The translations under genes and the position numbers were made by a program. The notes below the pieces were generated by a model that did no database searches, had not been told where the DNA came from, and worked only from the letters and a program-made list of their open reading frames with translations. Positions 61,670-64,000 of a stretch of 64,000 nucleotides of DNA are shown piece by piece (positions within the stretch are counted from its first letter, which is position 1; each line of letters starts with the position of its first letter). The stretch is from Corynebacterium kefirresidentii (lineage in GTDB: Bacteria > Actinomycetota > Actinomycetes > Mycobacteriales > Mycobacteriaceae), in the NCBI GenBank assembly GCA_002154655.1, contig NGUZ01000007.1, positions 26,617 through 90,616 of the forward strand, written 5' to 3'.

Positions 61670-62503
61670 TTAGGCATCATTCATGTCATTCGGGTGCGGC
61701 CCGCCGCGTCCCTCTTCGCCTTCGTCCAAGGCGGTGATGGCAGCCATCTCCTCCTCGGTTAATTCAAAGCCGAAGACATCAAAGTTTTCCGCAATGCGCG
61801 AGGGCGTCGCAGACTTGGGGAAGAGGATGACGCCATTTTGTAGGTGCCAACGAATGATGACTTGCGCTGGGCTGACATCGTGCGCTGCAGCGGCGTCGGT
61901 GACCTCGGGGGCATCCAAGATATCGCTCTTTCCCTGCCCCAGCGGGCCCCATGCCTCGATAGCCACGGTGTGGGCGCGGAAGGCGTCCAGCTCCCTCCAG
62001 CGCTGCAGATAGGGGTGAAGCTCGACTTGGTTGACCGCTGGCTTTATATCGGTCTTGAGCTCCAGCTGTTCCAGGTGCTCCAGCTCGAAATTGGAGACGC
62101 CGATGGACTTTGTCTTGCCCTGCTTCTGCAGATCAATGAGTTGCTGCCAAGCCTCAACATAGGTGCCCTTTGCCGGTGTAGGCCAGTGGATGAGGTAAAG
62201 ATCCACATACTCCAAGCCGAGCTTTTCCAAGGACTCATCGAGCGCTGCGGCAGCATCGGTCTGGCGGTCATTCCACAGCTTGGTGGTGATAAAAAGCTCC
62301 TCGCGGGGAATGCCAGACTTGGCAATAGCCCGTCCTACGCCTTCCTCATTGCCGTAGATAGCGGCGGTATCAATATGGCGATAACCCACGCGCAGGGCCT
62401 CAGCTACCAAATCTTCGGTCTGCTCCGGATCCATCTGGAACACGCCAAAGCCCAGCTGCGGGATGGTATTGCCGTCATTAAGGGTGATGTTAGGTACGCT
62501 CAT
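61670..62503 (-). CDS. Aldo/keto reductase (2,5-diketo-gluconate reductase type)
   Basis: A 277-residue NADPH-dependent reductase: catalytic Asp-Tyr in RHIDTAAIYGNE, Lys in ITTKLWND, His in LYLIHWPTP, plus SIGVSNFELEHLEQL and ILFPKSATPSRI for the cofactor. TAGTCT (62511-62516) precedes the ATG by 7 nt, leaderless. Physiological substrate unknown. Confidence 0.93.
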   Translation of the reverse strand: MSVPNITLNDGNTIPQLGFGVFQMDPEQTEDLVAEALRVGYRHIDTAAIYGNEEGVGRAIAKSGIPREELFITTKLWNDRQTDAAAALDESLEKLGLEYVDLYLIHWPTPAKGTYVEAWQQLIDLQKQGKTKSIGVSNFELEHLEQLELKTDIKPAVNQVELHPYLQRWRELDAFRAHTVAIEAWGPLGQGKSDILDAPEVTDAAAAHDVSPAQVIIRWHLQNGVILFPKSATPSRIAENFDVFGFELTEEEMAAITALDEGEEGRGGPHPNDMNDA

Positions 62504-62521
62504 GCGCCCCAGACTACCTAT

Positions 62522-63154
62522 CTATTGCAGCGGGCCGAGAGTGATGAAATTATTCCACGTCTCCCACTCATCCTGCAGACGGGCCCGCTCATGGGACGGG
62601 GTAGCGGTGCCGTCGATAAGCGAGGCATCAATCATGCGCACTCCATTGTCAAAGAACAACGCTGCGTGCCCCGAGGCGCCGTGCCGCAGCACCGGTACCA
62701 AGTTCAATCCATCAAAGGACAGTTGCGCATTAGGGCGCACGTCGAGGCCGGCAATGGCAGCGAGCGTAGGCGCTAAGTCAATAGGGGAGACCAACTCATT
62801 ATTCTCCCCGCTTTCGGCTACACCCGGCCACAACACCGACATAGGTGAATTTCCACCTAGTAGCGAGCAGACGGCGATGACGCCATTGACTTCGTTGAGT
62901 TCTTCCAGGCTGGGCTGCTCTAGCAAGCGAAAGACATCGCTACCGGCCGGCTGCGTATCCTCGCGCACCTCATAACCCGCGCCCGCGAAAACCTCGCTAA
63001 TACGCGTGGTGGCTTGGCGCTGCGGATATTGCCCGGTCAGCGTGCCGCGACGGGAATCGGCGTACGTTTCCGACGGCACCCACGTGTTTTTGAAGCGCAC
63101 GCCCCGCAGTGCAGTCTCAGGTGCATGGTCAAAGGTGGCAAGAGTGATATCCAT
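62522..63154 (-). CDS. Shortened sulfatase-like protein without active-site Cys
   Basis: A 210-residue protein that keeps pieces of the sulfatase fold: GVRFKNTWVPSETYADSRR and TLTGQYPQR at the N-terminus, and VSPIDLAPTLAAIAGLDVRP with FDGLNLVPVL at the C-terminus. True sulfatases are about 450 residues and carry C/S-x-P-S-R. Here the position of the nucleophile is Tyr and the Pro is Asp. The N-terminal metal-binding DD motif is absent. TAGAAT (63162-63167) lies 7 nt before the ATG, so it is expressed. It may be a degenerate or repurposed protein. It lies 18 bp upstream of the aldo-keto reductase gene. Confidence 0.7.
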   Translation of the reverse strand: MDITLATFDHAPETALRGVRFKNTWVPSETYADSRRGTLTGQYPQRQATTRISEVFAGAGYEVREDTQPAGSDVFRLLEQPSLEELNEVNGVIAVCSLLGGNSPMSVLWPGVAESGENNELVSPIDLAPTLAAIAGLDVRPNAQLSFDGLNLVPVLRHGASGHAALFFDNGVRMIDASLIDGTATPSHERARLQDEWETWNNFITLGPLQ

Positions 63155-63182
63155 AGCCATAATTCTAGGCCTGCCGGGGCGA

Positions 63183-63256
63183 TTCAACGATTTCGTCCCC
63201 ACAGATCGCCTGTTTCGTCGACGGTTGCGGTATTTTAGATGGACGAAATCGTTGAA
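63183..63256. repeat. Perfect 16-bp inverted repeat with 42-bp spacer
   Basis: TTCAACGATTTCGTCC (63183-63198) and its exact complement (63241-63256) in the gap between the nitroreductase and the sulfatase-like gene. No T run follows directly. Confidence 0.75.
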
Positions 63257-63280
63257 AGTAGCTTCCTGATGGGGCGGGGG

Positions 63281-63901
63281 CTAATCGAGGTCGAGGCCAT
63301 CGATGCCGTGAACTGTCACGGTTTCCGAAAGTGGCGCGCGGCCTGGATTCGTTTTAAAGACCGGGCTCGATTCATCAGCTTTACCAAAGGTAATGGCGGT
63401 GACCAGCTTGTAGTCCTCGTCTACGCCGAGGAATTCACGCGCGGTTGGCGCAATCAAGGAAATCATCCCCTGTGGGATACCGTGGTAGCCGTGTGCTTCC
63501 AAAGAAAGCAGGAAGTTTTCGGTATAGGTTCCTTGGTCAAAGGCGGCGCGAATGCGGTCACCCATCGGCGGGATAAAGAGAAGTACCGCATGGGGTGCGC
63601 CAAAGAAGCGCAAGTTTTCGCGGATGAATTCCACGCGACCTGCTTTGTCCTCGCGCTCAATGCCCAGGAGGCCGTACATTTTGGCGGCTAGCTCTTGGGA
63701 GCGCTTGGGATGGATACCCTCACCATAATCGGTGGTGAAGTCTGGGCTGAGCCCGTTGGTGTCGAATTCCTTAACAAGCGCGGCGCTTAGTTCCTTGAGC
63801 TTTTCTCCGCCCACCAAATGCACGTCCCATGGTTGGGTATTGGAGTTGGACGGTGCGGATTGAGCATCCAGCAAAACCTGCTTGATGTCTTCTACCGGCA
63901 T
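63281..63901 (-). CDS. Nitroreductase-family flavoprotein, N-terminus disrupted
   Basis: From ATG 63901 the 206-residue frame gives VLLDAQSAPSNSNTQPWDVH and typical nitroreductase sequence (ENFLLSLEAHGYHGIPQGM). The conserved FMN-binding start is missing from it. Upstream in the same frame the DNA still encodes LIRSRHSPRAFLPEP, which fits the family, but no ATG, GTG or TTG is available before a stop. A TTG at 63957-63959 would serve if one copy of the 7-bp repeat at 63943-63956 were absent. Either the gene is frameshifted or it uses an unusual start. Reduces nitro or quinone compounds, if functional. Confidence 0.75.
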   Translation of the reverse strand: MPVEDIKQVLLDAQSAPSNSNTQPWDVHLVGGEKLKELSAALVKEFDTNGLSPDFTTDYGEGIHPKRSQELAAKMYGLLGIEREDKAGRVEFIRENLRFFGAPHAVLLFIPPMGDRIRAAFDQGTYTENFLLSLEAHGYHGIPQGMISLIAPTAREFLGVDEDYKLVTAITFGKADESSPVFKTNPGRAPLSETVTVHGIDGLDLD

Positions 63902-63942
63902 GGGTTCTGGCAGGAACGCGCGGGGCGAATGGCGGCTGCGAA

Positions 63943-63956
63943 TAAGGGTTAAGGGT
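63943..63956 (-). repeat. Tandem 7-bp duplication at the nitroreductase 5' end
   Basis: ACCCTTA twice (minus strand) directly after TTG. Removing one copy joins TTG-ACC-CTT-ATT-CGC-AGC-CGC in frame with the nitroreductase. Confidence 0.75.
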
Positions 63957-64000
63957 CAAAAAGTGTGTCCGGAATCGCGGATTTTCACGGATTGACCTGT

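Noticed and set aside
63239-63691. 150-codon plus-strand frame opposite the nitroreductase
   Set aside because: Begins inside the inverted repeat and has no family similarity.

Overview
The window is chromosomal DNA from a Corynebacterium, most likely a GC-rich, mycolate-containing species. I do not name the species. The evidence is the clpS / DUF2017 / P1-peptidase / rhomboid / murI / rph / rdgB run, the orn-cmrA pairing, a neighbourhood shared with mycobacteria (ssb, ettA, hotdog thioesterase, an Rv2474c-like protein, glbO, pepN, an Rv2466c-like protein, rpiB), a DtxR-type iron box, and many leaderless genes. In those genes a TANNNT -10 box sits 6-8 nt before the start codon. I see no rRNA, prophage, insertion sequence or CRISPR array. 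Four tRNA genes are present: Leu-TAG, Lys-CTT, His-GTG and Arg-TCT.

Layout. 1-5 kb: serB (cut by the left edge), a PTH2-type protein, a DinG-like helicase and pncB. 5-10.5 kb: a dense co-directional run with proteolysis, cell-wall and nucleotide-hygiene genes. 10.5-14 kb: small membrane proteins, tRNA-Leu, a DUF4230 protein and a purine-permease/OHCU-decarboxylase fusion. 14.3-17.6 kb: a pyruvate formate-lyase operon in which the glycyl-radical domain is a separate 83-residue protein between pflB and pflA. 17.6-24.6 kb: a proline-iminopeptidase-like hydrolase, a stomatin-like protein, a POT transporter divergent from bioA-bioD, and an HNH protein. 24.8-30 kb: bcp, a DUF3618 protein, glutaminase-STAS and an iron-siderophore ABC operon behind a DtxR box. 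30-37 kb: three tRNAs, an L,D-transpeptidase, an LLM flavoprotein, orn, an alanine/sodium symporter, the mycolate reductase gene cmrA and a LysR regulator. 37-47 kb: CopD-CtaG fusion, ssb, ettA, thioesterase, ald, glbO, an MscS channel and metB.

47-57 kb holds a self-contained accessory system. A flavoprotein monooxygenase-like protein is divergent from a peptide-type ABC operon (binding protein, two permeases, fused ATPases) that ends in a two-domain CMD/AhpD carboxymuconolactone-decarboxylase-fold protein. A short-chain dehydrogenase and a GntR/HutC regulator follow. Two related palindromes lie in the divergent promoter. The layout suggests import of a small substrate followed by redox processing, with the chemistry unknown. 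57-64 kb: pepN, a DsbA-fold protein with a changed active-site motif, rpiB, an aldo-keto reductase, a shrunken sulfatase-like protein and a nitroreductase whose N-terminus is put out of frame by a 7-bp tandem duplication.

The two systems I rate most worth following are the split pyruvate formate-lyase (14.3-17.6 kb) and the flavoprotein/ABC/AhpD cluster (47.3-55.7 kb).
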